Positions 33,869 through 44,457 of a stretch of 64,000 nt of DNA are shown one piece after another. Below the pieces are notes generated by a model. That model was not told where the DNA came from and did no database searches. It worked only from the letters and a program-made list of their open reading frames with translations. The stretch's first letter is position 1, and the number at the start of each line of letters is the position of its first letter. Location: NCBI GenBank assembly GCA_023213395.1, contig CM041465.1, positions 101,687,741 to 101,751,740 on the forward strand. Reading direction: 5' to 3'. The position numbers and the translations under genes are program-made. This stretch comes from Cycas panzhihuaensis. Lineage: Eukaryota; Cycadophyta.

Positions 33869-35052
33869 ATGAGTGTGCTTTTCAAAGACAGAAAGTGTAT
33901 CATCAGGAACAAAGATGACCAGATTGTTGCAGTTGGTCATGAAGATCGTGGCCTTTATAAATTAGGCACAACATCTGGATCTTCACATGCATACGTCTCC
34001 CATTCTGTAAATAAAACTCAACTGTGGCATGAAAGACTTGGACATCTGAATTTTGATAGCATCAGAGAGATGTTCAGACACAATTTGGTTTATGGCTTAC
34101 CCAAAATTTTTGGGGGTAATTGCCTTTGCGAATCATGTCTTATGGGGAAGCAGCATCGAGAACCTTTCCAGAAAGGTAAGGCCTGGCGAGCACAGCATCC
34201 ACTTCAGCTTGTGCATTCTGACATTTGTGGTCCCATGACCACTCAATCTCATGGAGGATCATCATTCTTTATGACATTCATTGATGATTTCTCATATAAA
34301 GTGTGGGTTTACTTTCTAAAACATAAGTCAGAAGCTTTGGACAAGTTTAAAGAATTTAAACTTGCGGTTGAAAATGAATCAGGCATGCAGATCAAAATCC
34401 TCCGTACAGATAATGGTGGCGAGTATACATCCAAGGACTTTAGCCAATTCTGTATTCATAATGGCATCAAACGCCAATTTTTTGCTCCATACACACGGCA
34501 ACAGAATGGTGTATCAGAAAGAATGAACATAACCTTGGTCAGTCGAGCAAAAGCTATGATCCATGCCAAAGGTCTCTCATTATTATATTGAGCAGAAGCA
34601 CTTCATACTGCTGCATACTTGTCAAATCGCATTTCAACTTCTGCACTTTCGGGTATGACACCCGAGGAGGCCTGGACTGGCCAGAAACCAACGGTCAGTC
34701 ATTTATGAACCTTTGGATGCACGGCCTACATGAACATTCCTCATGAGCAACGTCGAAAAATCGACGACAAAAGTCTCAAATGCGTTTTTGTAGGATATGC
34801 TCCTGGCAATAAAGCATATCGCTTGTTTGATCCTCTTACCAAAAAGACACATACTTCACGAGACGTTGTCTTTGCAGAAGACAATAGGGAGACGTTGTCT
34901 TTGCAGAAGACAATAGGGAGATCAACGTCAGCATACCTTCTCTTTCCCTTGACAAAGGCAAAGCCATTCTTGAAGAATCGGTTCCTTCATCCTCCTCAAC
35001 ACCTTGTACTTCATCTGCACCAGTTGCTTCTTCTTCCTCCTCATCTTCCTTT
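33869..35052 (+). pseudogene. Copia H integrase
   Basis: The 240-codon frame 33869-34591 contains the zinc region LWHERLGHLNFDS...CLCESCLMGKQH and the core LVHSDICGPMTT (Asp), MTFIDDFSYKVWVYFLKH, LRTDNGGEYTSKDF (Asp) and RQQNGVSERMN (Glu). All catalytic acids are intact. It stops at a TGA where B has Trp (YWLEAFHTA). The C-terminal block from 34700 reads [35 protein letters not shown] and TSRDVVFAED. A 29 bp tandem duplication at about 34861-34919 shifts the frame. Confidence 0.9.
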
Positions 35053-36312
35053 GTGTCTTCATTGAGTCCTTCTACTTCTTCTTCAGAGGTTCAGCAATCA
35101 CCTCCAACCCAGGACCATGAAGCTACATCGTCGAAGAAGCTACCAAAATGGTATATGCAAACGATTGCAGATTCACAGATTGTTGAAGGAAAACGACCAT
35201 CCTCGTTGCAGCCATTGTCCACTGTCAATTACGCACTTATGGATGAAGTGCTTACTGCTCCTGAGCCTTCCACTTTTGAGGAGGCATGTACAGACGAAAA
35301 GTGGCAGGCTGCCATGAATGATGAGATCCACTCCATTTACCAGAATGACACATGGGACTTAGTTGAGTTACCACATGGTAAACAAGCCATCAGTTGTAAG
35401 TGGATCTATAAACTTAAGTGTAAGTCTGATGGTACTATTAAGCGACATAAGGCTCGCCTTGTTGCTAAAGGCTTCAAATAGCAAGAAGGCATTGACTACA
35501 CTGAGACTTTTGGACCAGTAGCCAATATGAATACCATCAGGATTGTTATGGCCGTAGTTGCCCAATGCAAATGGCCATTATATCAAATGGATGTCAAAAG
35601 CACCTTTCTCAACAACGATTTGACTGAGGAGGTCTATCTAGAACAACTTCCTGGATATATTTCTGTTGGCAATGAACATCTTGTCTGTCACCTTAAGAAG
35701 GCCTTGTACGGTCTCAAACAGGTGCCACGTGCTTGGTACTCAAAGATCGATGACTACTTTTTGCAGCACAATTTTCATCGATCCACATCAGATTCGAACC
35801 TGTATATCAAGGTTCAAGACCAGCACATCACAATTGTTGTTCTTTATGTTGATGACTTAATTATCACAGGCAATGATGTAAATCTGATTGAGCGTCTCCA
35901 AAGGGACTTGAAAAGAAGTTTTGAGATGACAGATCTCGGACTTCTTCACTATTTTCTTGGCATGGAAGTGTGGCAGCAACCAGGTCACATCTTCATTTCT
36001 CAAGCCAAGTACACATGGAACATTTTGCAGCATTTCAGAATGGAAGACTGCAAACCCTCACCAACGCCCATGGAGACAGGTACAAAATTGTCGATGAATG
36101 AAGAAGGAAAATCTGTTGATTCCACCCTTTTCAGGCAACTAGTGGGTAGTCTCATCTATTTGACTAACACTAGACCTGATATTTCATATGCAGTTGGAAT
36201 ATGTTCTAGATATTTGATCAGCCCCAATCAACGACCTTTCGAATCTTTAAAACGCATCCTCGGATACCTTAAAGGTACTTTGCGGTATGGACTTCAAGAT
36301 TACACGCAATGA
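35053..36312 (+). pseudogene. Copia H reverse transcriptase
   Basis: The 35053-35481 frame gives a Ser-rich linker, [40 protein letters not shown] and CKWIYKLKCKSDG, then a TAG in place of Gln at GFK*QEG. The 35527-36312 frame (261 codons) gives [58 protein letters not shown] with intact [19 protein letters not shown], and TLFRQLVGSLIYLTNTRPDISYAVG. One stop therefore separates this copy from a complete RT domain. Confidence 0.92.
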
Positions 36313-36776
36313 GAATTTCACCTTTGGAAAGATTCTCGATTGATTAATGGTTGCCAAGATAGCCGGAAATCCACCTCAGGGTATTGTTTCGACCTTGGGT
36401 CAGCCATTGTTTCATGGGGTTGCGAAAAGCAACCAAATGTTACGCTTTCCTCCACTGAAGCAGAATACAAAGCTGCTATCAACGCAGCATGTGAGGCTAT
36501 TTGGCTCAGACGGATTCTTGAAGAGCTTGGACTTGAGCAAACACTCCCAATATCGTTGTATTGTGACAATCAGAGTGTTATCAAGATTGCCAAGAATCTG
36601 GTATTTCACGCTCGCACCAAGCATATTGAGGTCCATCACCATTTCATCAGAGAGCATGTACAGCAAGGTGAGATCGACCGATCATCAGCTAGTCGACATC
36701 TTCACCAAGCCACTTGGGAAAGAGAAGTTCGAGCATTTCAGAAGCGGCCTTGGCATTCGACTTAATGCTATATCCA
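36313..36776 (+). pseudogene. Copia H RNase H
   Basis: From 36340 the frame encodes RKSTSGYCFDLGSAIVSWGC, LSSTEAEYKAAINAACEAIWLRR, YCDNQSVIKIAKNLVFHARTKHIEVHHHFIREHVQQGEID. The preceding segment, which should carry SDxDWAG with the first catalytic Asp, is scrambled by small indels at about 36330-36350. The C-terminal end (DHQLVDIFTKPLGKEKFEHF) is in a second frame. Confidence 0.88.
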
Positions 36777-36778
36777 TT

Positions 36779-36786
36779 CAGGGGGG
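36779..36786 (+). other. Polypurine tract of copia H
   Basis: CAGGGGGG followed directly by the 3' LTR TGG. Confidence 0.8.
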
Positions 36787-37377
36787 TGGTTAGACCCTTC
36801 ATTCCTAGCATTAAGTCTTGACCTTGTGTATTTATATTTTTGTCACTTTAGGCCCTTAATCCTAAAGTGTTATTTGTTGCATTATAAAATTGTCTTTTGT
36901 CCTGTAGTGACTTTCCTCACATGTGCTTGTGAGAAGTCAACGTTTGTGGGCTTTGTCTTGTAGTGACTTTCCTCACATGTGCTTGTGAGAAGTCAACGTT
37001 TGTGGGCTCTAACCTTATCCTTGGAGATAGTAGAGTCCTAATCATATTAGGCTCATAGTCTTGATCAGTGACATGTGTTGAGATCCTGATCATCCATTCT
37101 CCTTTATAAGGAGCCTTATTCTTATGTTTTGGATGTAGTATTTTGTGTTAGTGTTATGCTGCTGTAAGTATTTCTTATAGGTGAAGTATTGAGAGTAATT
37201 CTCCTTCATGTTTATATGTGAGATAGGTTGAGTTGAGGTTCAATACTCCTCCCTATCATCTTTCATATTTGTACTACATCATTTTCATTAATCTAAGTCT
37301 TTGTCCTTCACATTACGATGTCCTCATCGACTTCTCAATAGATTCTGGTTCCTTTGTTGTCTTCATTTAGTCTTTCA
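36787..37377 (+). repeat. 3' LTR of copia H (591 bp)
   Basis: Starts TGGTTAGACCC and ends TAGTCTTTCA, then AAAGG (37378-37382). It shares the 56 bp internal duplication with the left LTR, so the duplication predates insertion. Confidence 0.95.
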
Positions 37378-37382
37378 AAAGG

Positions 37383-37620
37383 TATTGATTTGCAACTCCA
37401 AATTAGGAAGTTCCCCATCATAATTGATTTGTCTTTCACCGGGTACTGTGATTTGGAATGTTTTGGTCCTATTAATAGGAATAGCCAAGCGAATGGCCAA
37501 CTTAGTATCAACAAAGTTGTCTGTGCTGCCTTGATTGATAAGAACCACTACTTTTTGTTTTCGTAGGAAGTCTTGTAATTTGATTGTGTTGGGTTGTTGT
37601 ATTCTTGAAATAGCTGCCAA
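37383..37620 (-). pseudogene. Gypsy G protease, N-terminal piece right of copia H
   Basis: The minus-strand frame gives KVVVLINQGSTDNFVDTKLAIRLAIPI, the active site of a plant gypsy protease (LIDSGSTHNFI in many plants), with Asn for the catalytic Asp and Gln for Ser. It then runs VPGERQINYDGELPNLELQI straight into the copia H insertion. The continuation is at 29668-29500. Confidence 0.85.
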
Positions 37621-38558
37621 GGAAATAGATGGTTGGCCACACTCGATTGGCGGCTACTCTCTGAGGGGATTTCCTTCGTCCAGAATAGTTCTTCTTCATC
37701 CATGTCAGCTTCGATTGCGTAGAATTGGTTTCTTTTGGGGCAAACCTTGAGGTGTCTTGTAACCTACTTGTCATCATATTTCGTGCAATTTTTATTTGAT
37801 ATTGGATTTATCGGTATCCCTTGGTTGAGTAGTTGCTATTGGGCAACTATTGAAGCTAGGACGATGCCCAGGAGGTATGTAATGAGAAATTTGTGTTTGA
37901 TGTTTAACTTCAACTTGTTTTTCTAAGAGTATAGCTTGCTCCATGGACTTGGGCTGGAATATCTTGACTTCCGTGCTGAGATCAGGCTAGAAGTTTGCCT
38001 GGTAAAATTGAGAAGCTTCTTCATCAGTTAAAGTAGTCTTGAGTTGTAATTTCTCAAAACGCTCTGTAAACTCCTCGATCAAAGAATCCTTTTGAAAGCA
38101 ATGAGATAGCTAGATCGTGTAGGGGGTGGAATTAGACCCTTCAATACGAGTACGAATTGCATCAATAAAATCATCCCAGAGAATGAATCCTTGGTTGGCC
38201 TACCATTTTTGAGCCCAAATATATAAGCGCCCTTCCATGTGGTTGATGGCAAATGGATCTTTTCGCTTGAGGTTGTGACATTGAGGACTTTGAACGCAAC
38301 ATTTAATTTAGCTATCCATTCATCGAAGTCAATTGTGCCTTTAATGCTAAAATTCAAAATAATATGTTGTTTCTTGCATTGGATCGGAGATTGACAGTTC
38401 GTGTTATTGGCCTTATGCTGAGAGTCATATGATTCGCCCTTAGTTTCACTTTGCCTAGTGATGAGTTTATTGATAGTCTCGTTTGCTTGTTTTTTCCCCT
38501 GTTTGATGGTGTCAAGGCGATTAGACATGTCCTTGTTGATGTCCTCTCTATTGGCCAT
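37621..38558 (-). pseudogene. Gypsy G gag
   Basis: The ATG at 38558 opens MANREDINKDMSNRLDTIKQ, a helical, charged N-terminus. It continues through LNFSIKGTIDFDEWIAKLNVAFKVLNV, the FxGxxDxxEWLxxxxxFF pattern of gypsy Gag, then stops and shifts. The 37777-37508 frame and neighbours give basic, Lys-rich remnants before protease. A zinc knuckle is not clear. Confidence 0.75.
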
Positions 38559-39111
38559 TCGTGATCACTTTGGATACTCAACGGTGGTAGCTTTAATTGA
38601 TCTTGATCGAAGCTCTAGAACTAAAGGCTATTTTGTATTTGTTCTTTGTAGTCTTATAAGAGAAATTTGTAACTTTTAACTAAAGATCTCGTGTTGGTTA
38701 CTAGATGTGATTAGGGATTGGTGTATAGGGCATCTAATCAAAAGAGGATAAAAGAGACCAAAACAGGCGTGTGAGTGTCAATTGGTAGGAGTATGGACAT
38801 AACAGATGGTGTAAAACTATGGTTGGCAGAAATTCAATGAAAACAGACTAGAAGTGAGGCAAGTTGTAAGAAGTATTGTTAGCAAGTATGCAAAGGGAAT
38901 GGAAGACCAATGACAAGGCTATGGAGGATGTGATTGATAGTAATGACGAATGGAGATAAAGGCCTGCACGATATGGTGGACAGGAGGGTGGAAAATACAA
39001 GAATGGCATAACAAAACAAAGAAGCACTACATAGGAAAATAGAAATGTTACAACAATCTTATCGTTTAGAGGGAGAGTGTGCTTTTTTGAGCCTACAATG
39101 AAGTGAAATGT
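38559..39111 (-). other. Gypsy G leader
   Basis: About 550 bp between the PBS and gag; no frame or motif supported on either strand. Confidence 0.5.
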
Positions 39112-39113
39112 TA

Positions 39114-39131
39114 GGCACCAATCTGATACCA
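39114..39131 (-). other. Primer binding site of gypsy G
   Basis: The minus strand reads TGGTATCAGATTGGTGCC two bases inside the 5' LTR. The first 10 bases match the initiator-Met type PBS. Confidence 0.75.
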
Positions 39132-39133
39132 AT

Positions 39134-39471
39134 TGTAGTAGATCAAGCATCTACTACTATCTTTGCATTTAACTTTAGGTATTATCCAACATAGACACAA
39201 TGAAGAAGGTATTTTATACATGGAGTATCACCTGATGAAATCTCTCAATGAGAAGATTCCATTGAATTCAATAACACATAATGATCAATTACAAGAATGG
39301 GGGAAATTTATACAAGTGGTATGCAACCATTCAAATGAGTTCCCACCTTTTGATATCTCTCGCCAAGTACCTTTTGATATCTCCTACCAATTATTCTAAT
39401 GCTGGCTAGCTATTAAGCTTAATTAATGACTAACTACAATGGTTGCTAACCAAGTTGCAACAAGTGCAACA
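39134..39471 (-). repeat. 5' LTR of gypsy G (338 bp)
   Basis: On the plus strand it starts TGTAGTAGATC and ends AAGTGCAACA, followed by TTAGC, the right copy of the target duplication. Confidence 0.93.
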
Positions 39472-39476
39472 TTAGC

Positions 39477-41030
39477 AGAAGGCGAAGACATTCTTGGAGC
39501 ATGGCTTCAATGTCCTTTGTTAGATCTTGCACTTGAAAAACCTCATGTAATGGTAGATAAACTCATTGGTGATCACCTCTTTAAACATGAATTTGCTATT
39601 CTTTGTCCTAAGGGCAATGTTATACTTGATAGCCTAGTTTTGCTTCATCTTTGGGAAAAGGAATTTAGAGCATTTGTCTACTCCTTTAATCTAGTGTAGT
39701 TTTGGATGAACTTGTGTACATTTAGCTCTCCAAAGCTTAACAACCTTCAATGTGTGAGTGAGCCAGGTTGCTTGAGCCTATAATGTTTCATCAAATGGGT
39801 TGAGCTCAAAAGGATACTTTATTTCTTCTAGTTTTTGGTAGTCAAAATTTTCATTCCTATGCTTGATGAGGGCCACTTGCATTCCAAATCCTCTAAGAAA
39901 AGAGTCAGTCCTAACAATAACTTTTTCCCACCATGTTATCCATGCTAAGTTGTCTATGGTAAAAGGAGAAAGGTGTTGGATTTGCTTATTATTGTTTAAG
40001 GGGGATAGGGTTGGACAAGTGGTATACATTGAGCTTAAAAGTTCTCTTTTCCACTTTCTTGCCCTTTCCCCAAGATAGGACAAAGGAAATGGCAGAGTGA
40101 TCTAATGAGGTAACATTGTTTAGAACCTTTGAGAGGCCTATCACTATTAGGGGGAAAAATCCTAAATTGGTCATCATTCAATAATATTGCCCTATCAAGC
40201 CTTTTGAGGATGTGGTCATGCTTTGAACATAGATTAAACCATGCGAATCAAAGTTTGTGCCCTTTGTTATGTTGTTTAACATTGGGATCATACAAACCTA
40301 GCTTGGCTCTAAGATGTATCCATGCAACTTTCTACTTGAAGTGCCATCGAAAAGATGTACCATCCACCTTATCAATTGGTGATTCTATTATGTTGAAGTC
40401 ATGTCATAGCATTTAAGAGGCATTAGGGAGATTCTCACTTGACTAGGCCCAAAGCAAGGCTCTCTCGACCTAGAGGTTAGGGGCATACAAATTAGCAATG
40501 CCATGCAAGTAGGACATAATACATGAAATGACCTAGACACACCTTATATTAGGGTCTCTTCAACTTTAACACCAAGATCTGGGTCCATAAGGATAGTTGC
40601 AACACCTTTCCCCTCACTATAGGAAGTGGCAAAGTAAATGTAGTTTGGCTAGATTTGAGACATAGTAAAATTGAAGTTGATACCTACAAATTTATCTTCC
40701 TAAAGACAAAGTATGTCTAGAGTCATCACCCTTTGGCTTATCCTTTTGTAGCCTAGGGAGATTAAATCATGAGACTGTTTTAAGGCTAACTTGAGGAGGG
40801 TTGTGGTATTTTGGGGTTAATTCATGAACTTTTTTAGGTTGCCTTCTAGTTCTTGGACAAAAGTCTCTACAAGGCTTTGGGGATACAAATTCATCGAAAG
40901 GCCAAACAAGTTCTCTAACAAATGCCTAGAGATACATGGGAGGACTAGGGAACTCTATCTAGATAGGGAATTTGAAAGCAATATCATTGCCAAAAAAGAA
41001 ATCAAATTCCCACTTATTAAACAGTTCTAA
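39477..41030 (-). pseudogene. LINE (L1-type) ORF2, 5' piece with endonuclease remnant
   Basis: Reading leftward, the minus strand gives the start of an apurinic endonuclease domain, MTLDILCLQEDKFVGINF (about 40722-40670), as in LINE ORF2 proteins (xDIxxLQE). ATSYSEGKGVATILMD follows, then SHGLIYV near 40240. The frame 40083-39778 reads RKWKRELLSSMY and MQVALIKHRNENFDYQKLEEIKYP, an inter-domain region. RT should follow and does so at 26174 after the gypsy G insertion. The frame is badly broken. The start of ORF2 and any ORF1 are not clear beyond 41030. Confidence 0.68.
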
Positions 41031-41959
41031 GGATTCTCTGACCCACTATTTGAGGATAGCCTTTGGTGGACTCCCAATGAAATAAGCAATGAGGGTATAA
41101 GAGTGAATCTCACCCATAAATATAATAGTACCTTTTTGGCCAAGAGAAATAAGTATAAAGGGTGACTCACCTCATCGTAATTTTTTGGGACATATTTTCT
41201 GTGACTCACCTCATCATAAATTTTTGGGACAAATTTTCTTGCCCTCTTTGGCATCTTCTTTCTCTAACAGAAAGGCTAATGCTTGCTTACTATTGCAAAG
41301 AGTAGAATTGGCTAGAGCTTTTATGTATGAGCATAAGTTAATACTTGGGGTAGTCGTAAAGGTGCCCCTATGCATAATAAAGCCCCCACTAAGTGTTAAT
41401 CATGGTGGCTTTATGATTCTAGATCACTCTCTCTTAACTAGACAAATTCTAATCATGCAAGGGACTTGTACAAAATGATTGCTTTCTCATGGAGCTCCTC
41501 CTCCTTCCATGTATCTTGATAGAAAGGGATGTGTACAAAATGATTACTTTCTCATGGAGCTTCTTCTCCTTCCATGTATCTTGATAGAAAGGTTTGAAAT
41601 TGCTACAAATCTGGATTGCTATTGAAAATTGGATGATAAAGCAGATAGGAATTATGGAATATAATGTTGCATTCATAAAGTTAACTTGTGTAGGAGAAAA
41701 TATTTCAATCTACAATTTGATTCAAATGTGAATTGATTGTCTAATTCTAGAGGTATAGATTGATCTTAATGTCTTAGATCCTTAGGGCTTAAATGAAGCC
41801 ACAATTTTAAGTAAATTAGATGAGTCCTAGGTATAGGCTCAGACAAAAGCATGTGAGCAGTGTATATTCCATTTAGTGCATAAGTAGTCCAATTGCAGAA
41901 TTCGAAGTTGGAAAGATGTGGGGTCCATTTGACCAAATACGTTGGTAATACTATTGAAT
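41031..41959. other. Unassigned, with two local tandem duplications
   Basis: Two short duplications are visible. One is a unit of about 42 bp at about 41160-41240 (GTGACTCACCTCATC...). The other is a unit of about 70 bp at about 41466-41600 (ACAAAATGATT.CTTTCTCATGG...). This may be the untranslated or ORF1 region of the LINE, or the start of gypsy I. I see no domain. Confidence 0.45.
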
Positions 41960-42646
41960 GTGGCAAAACATGCGTAGATCCTAAGGAAGGAACTCTTATT
42001 TCAATATAAGGAAAAGTATGGTGATGGCCACAAGTGAGTTAGTAATTAATTATATATCGTAGAGCTAAGTTTGAAGAAGAATAAGCAGACATTGATATAG
42101 AAATTCCTGGCTAGGAAGATGTTTCACCTAGTTTTGAAGTGAGGCACTCCAAATGTTCCTTCAAGCAAAATGATAAGGCTAATTAGATCATATGGCCTCA
42201 AAGTGAAGGGCCACATAAAAAAGGAATGGGTGACAATTTTAGTAGATCTAGTTAGCACTTACAACTTTATGGATCATTTCATGTCATTATGTTTGAATTT
42301 TACTCCTATTCATACTCCAAAATTTGGATTATGAGTAGTTGGAAGCTAGTAGATAACACAATAGGGAATCTTGAAGAATCTGGAATTGGAACCCATAGTG
42401 CTTATTCTTAAGAAACATTTCTTTGTAATGGAAGGAAGAGGTATTGAAGTGTTTCTTAAAAGCCAATGGTTACATACAAATAGGATTTTTGAAATGAACC
42501 TAAGGAGTTGTTCGTGTAGTTCAAGGATGAAGAAGGAATTGTTGGATTGTAGGTCATGTTTCTAGGGGAGACCAAAATGGTGACTTCATACCAAATGGGA
42601 AAACTATAAAGAAAGGACATTTGTGCATGGTTGTAGACCTAACCAC
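41960..42646 (+). pseudogene. Gypsy relic I, protease region (left of J)
   Basis: The plus strand reads IRSYGLKVKGHIKKEWVTILVD, VSTYNFMDHFMSLCLNFTP, then, in the 42371-42565 frame, a form of the gypsy protease ending (LELEPIVLI...GIEVFLKSQWLHTN). The active site DSGSTHNF has decayed to DLVSTYNF: the Asp is kept, Ser-Gly is lost. It precedes the insertion point of gypsy J (target ACCAC at 42642-42646). The N-terminal limit is uncertain. Confidence 0.65.
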
Positions 42647-43470
42647 TGTTGACTGAGGTGTTCCCACTGCACTTGTGGGAACAGTGCACTTGTCAAGGTT
42701 ACACGGGCTATAGTCTAGTTAGGATACGGTCAACATGGTTATTCACATACATTCCATAGATTATTCACAGAATTATATCACAATAGTACACAGCAACACA
42801 GAAATCAACATATATTCAACTTTTCATCCTTATAAACACAGAGAATACACAATTTTCCACGTAACTCTTCTTTCCATTAAGCAATAAGTTCAATTACACA
42901 GAGGGCTGGAATGCATTCTTGTGCATTCTAGCAGCATACTCTTCTGTTACATGCATACCCAGGTGGTACTTATCAATAAACACTGCTTTAGTTGGCTGTC
43001 ATACATGCTGGCATCTGTACCATTGCGTACCCTGAATATTTGGCTCTCACCCTAACCGAATGGTCCTTGCGTACTTCCTTAAATGTGCCTCTTCGTACCT
43101 TTTGGCTGAAGGGTTATGATTTTGTCATAAGCTGCCCCTTCATTCAAAGCGTGCCTTTTCCTTAATCATTAGTTATACCTTTAACTAATGTCTTCATCAT
43201 GTTCATGCGTCCGTGTATGCGTCTGGCGACTCCAGTGCTTCCACTGGTCCCGTACTATCGTGCATACCGCTTCCGTTTAGTTTCGTTCGGCTTTGATGCG
43301 TGTACGTATTCGTACCCGTTCGAATACACACATCATACGTACCCCGAATCTTTGGTTTTCCTTTGTTTCGCCTCGTGCGTACCTCCGTCTGATCCGTGCA
43401 CCGCACATCTAGGGTTATCCAGCCTACCTCTGGTCTTCCAACAGCGATATGACCAATTTATGTCCCAACA
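42647..43470 (-). repeat. 3' LTR of gypsy J (824 bp)
   Basis: On the plus strand it starts TGTTGACTGAGG and ends ATGTCCCAACA. It has the hairpin GTTCCCAC...GTGGGAAC at about 42660-42682, as in the right LTR. Compared with the right LTR, many GCGTAC motifs read GCATAC, and the plus-strand 3' third is much more diverged than the rest. Confidence 0.93.
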
Positions 43471-43576
43471 TCTATCTCGGGTCAACAGTATGGGTTTGAG
43501 CATCCTTGCTCAACAAAATTCCAAAAATTTTCAAAATTTTGGGGTATTCCTCCCTTGCTCTGTCTCAAGGCGGCTC

Positions 43577-43771
43577 CTACTGCCTCTGTCCTGCTAGGAT
43601 TTCTTCATTAATCTGTGTTAAGGTAGCAATGATAGCATCCTTTTCCTTAACTTTATCTTGAAGGGCAGTTATCTCGGCTTTATACCCTTCCTCCATTTCT
43701 TGAATAAACTGAATTATAGGTCTTGATTTATTATGTGGTGTGGGAGGTGCTGAGGCTTCACCTGCTTCCAT
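43577..43771 (-). CDS. Short coiled-coil ORF at the 3' end of gypsy J
   Basis: A 64-codon minus-strand frame starts MEAGEASAPPTPHNKSRP, then IIQFIQEMEEGYKAEI and TALQDKVKEKDAIIATLTQINEEILAGQ, a heptad pattern typical of a coiled coil. It could be the C-terminal exon or tail of the preceding extra ORF, or an independent small protein. I do not recognise a family. The stop lies 107 bp from the LTR. Confidence 0.4.
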   Translation of the reverse strand: MEAGEASAPPTPHNKSRPIIQFIQEMEEGYKAEITALQDKVKEKDAIIATLTQINEEILAGQRQ

Positions 43772-44457
43772 TGATGGTGTAGCAACCTTACAGAATTCTT
43801 CTAATAGATTTTATAGAAATAGACAAAATATCCACCAAATGCACTTGCAAAATATCCAATCAAGAGAGCAATAATACAAATCCACTTGAATACAAATATA
43901 AAATGGTATGAAATGAATATAAAGTAATAGATACAACGTTACCAAAAGATCCTGCAAATTACTGATGATAAAGAATCCCTCTTTGAGGCATGGTTCTCTC
44001 CACAAAGCTCCTCAAAAGGGCCGAAAATACTGCAGTCCAAGACTTCTTCCTCCATGATAAAATGAGGCCGCAAATCCTCCTTAAATAGGCGGCCAACGGA
44101 TAGTAATAGAAGTCGGCCAGAAAAGATGATATTATTCTTAATACCGCACAAATAGAAGTCGACCAGGACTTCTCCAAAAACTGGCAGGTTAACTTTAAAT
44201 GGTCATAACTTTTGATACAGATGTCAGAATTAACTTTTGTCTGGATCGTTGGAATCGTCGTTCAGAGAGCTTTGATTTGAATGGTCATATGCTATACTTT
44301 TGACCATATTTTGGAATGCTACAATTCCCCTTTCTTCCTTTTACCTCTTCTGTGGACAACTTGTTTTGTCCGATGTGGAATAGGTGTTCCTGGTGTTTTT
44401 TGCAACCAGGCGAGTACCTTATGCATTTGTTTTTGAACCCTTCTTTTTGCTTAGGTA
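43772..44457 (-). other. Gypsy J, region between the two extra ORFs
   Basis: Only short frames occur. Near-duplicate strings (AGAAGTCGGCCAG and AGAAGTCGACCAG, about 44110 and 44155) are visible. No domain seen. Confidence 0.4.

Larger units (their letters stand above)
29674..37377 (+). mobile_element. Copia element H, full length, inserted in gypsy G protease
   Basis: LTRs at 29674-30263 and 36787-37377 flank a PBS, a 2.3 kb leader, gag, protease, integrase, RT, RNase H and a polypurine tract. The 5 bp AAAGG lies before the left LTR (29669-29673) and after the right LTR (37378-37382). The LTRs differ at roughly 16 of 590 positions by eye, making H the youngest dated insertion here. Pol is close to complete, but each domain has at least one stop or shift. 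Gag and pol motifs group it with A, B and L. Confidence 0.96.
26175..39471 (-). mobile_element. Gypsy element G (chromovirus-like), split by copia H
   Basis: LTRs at 26175-26513 and 39134-39471 flank, on the minus strand, a PBS, gag, protease, RT, RNase H, integrase and a chromodomain-like tail, the Ty3/gypsy order. Flanking 5-mers are TTGGC and TTAGC, a target duplication with one change. The LTRs differ at roughly 10% of positions by eye, the oldest pair here. Copia H interrupts the protease. Outside both LTRs lies LINE sequence. Catalytic residues of protease and RT are lost. Confidence 0.92.

Noticed and set aside
39439-39699. 86-codon plus-strand ORF
   Set aside because: Begins in the G LTR and continues antisense to the LINE; no homology.
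43199-43597. 132-codon plus-strand ORF in the J LTR
   Set aside because: It crosses the LTR border and the homologous right LTR does not keep it.
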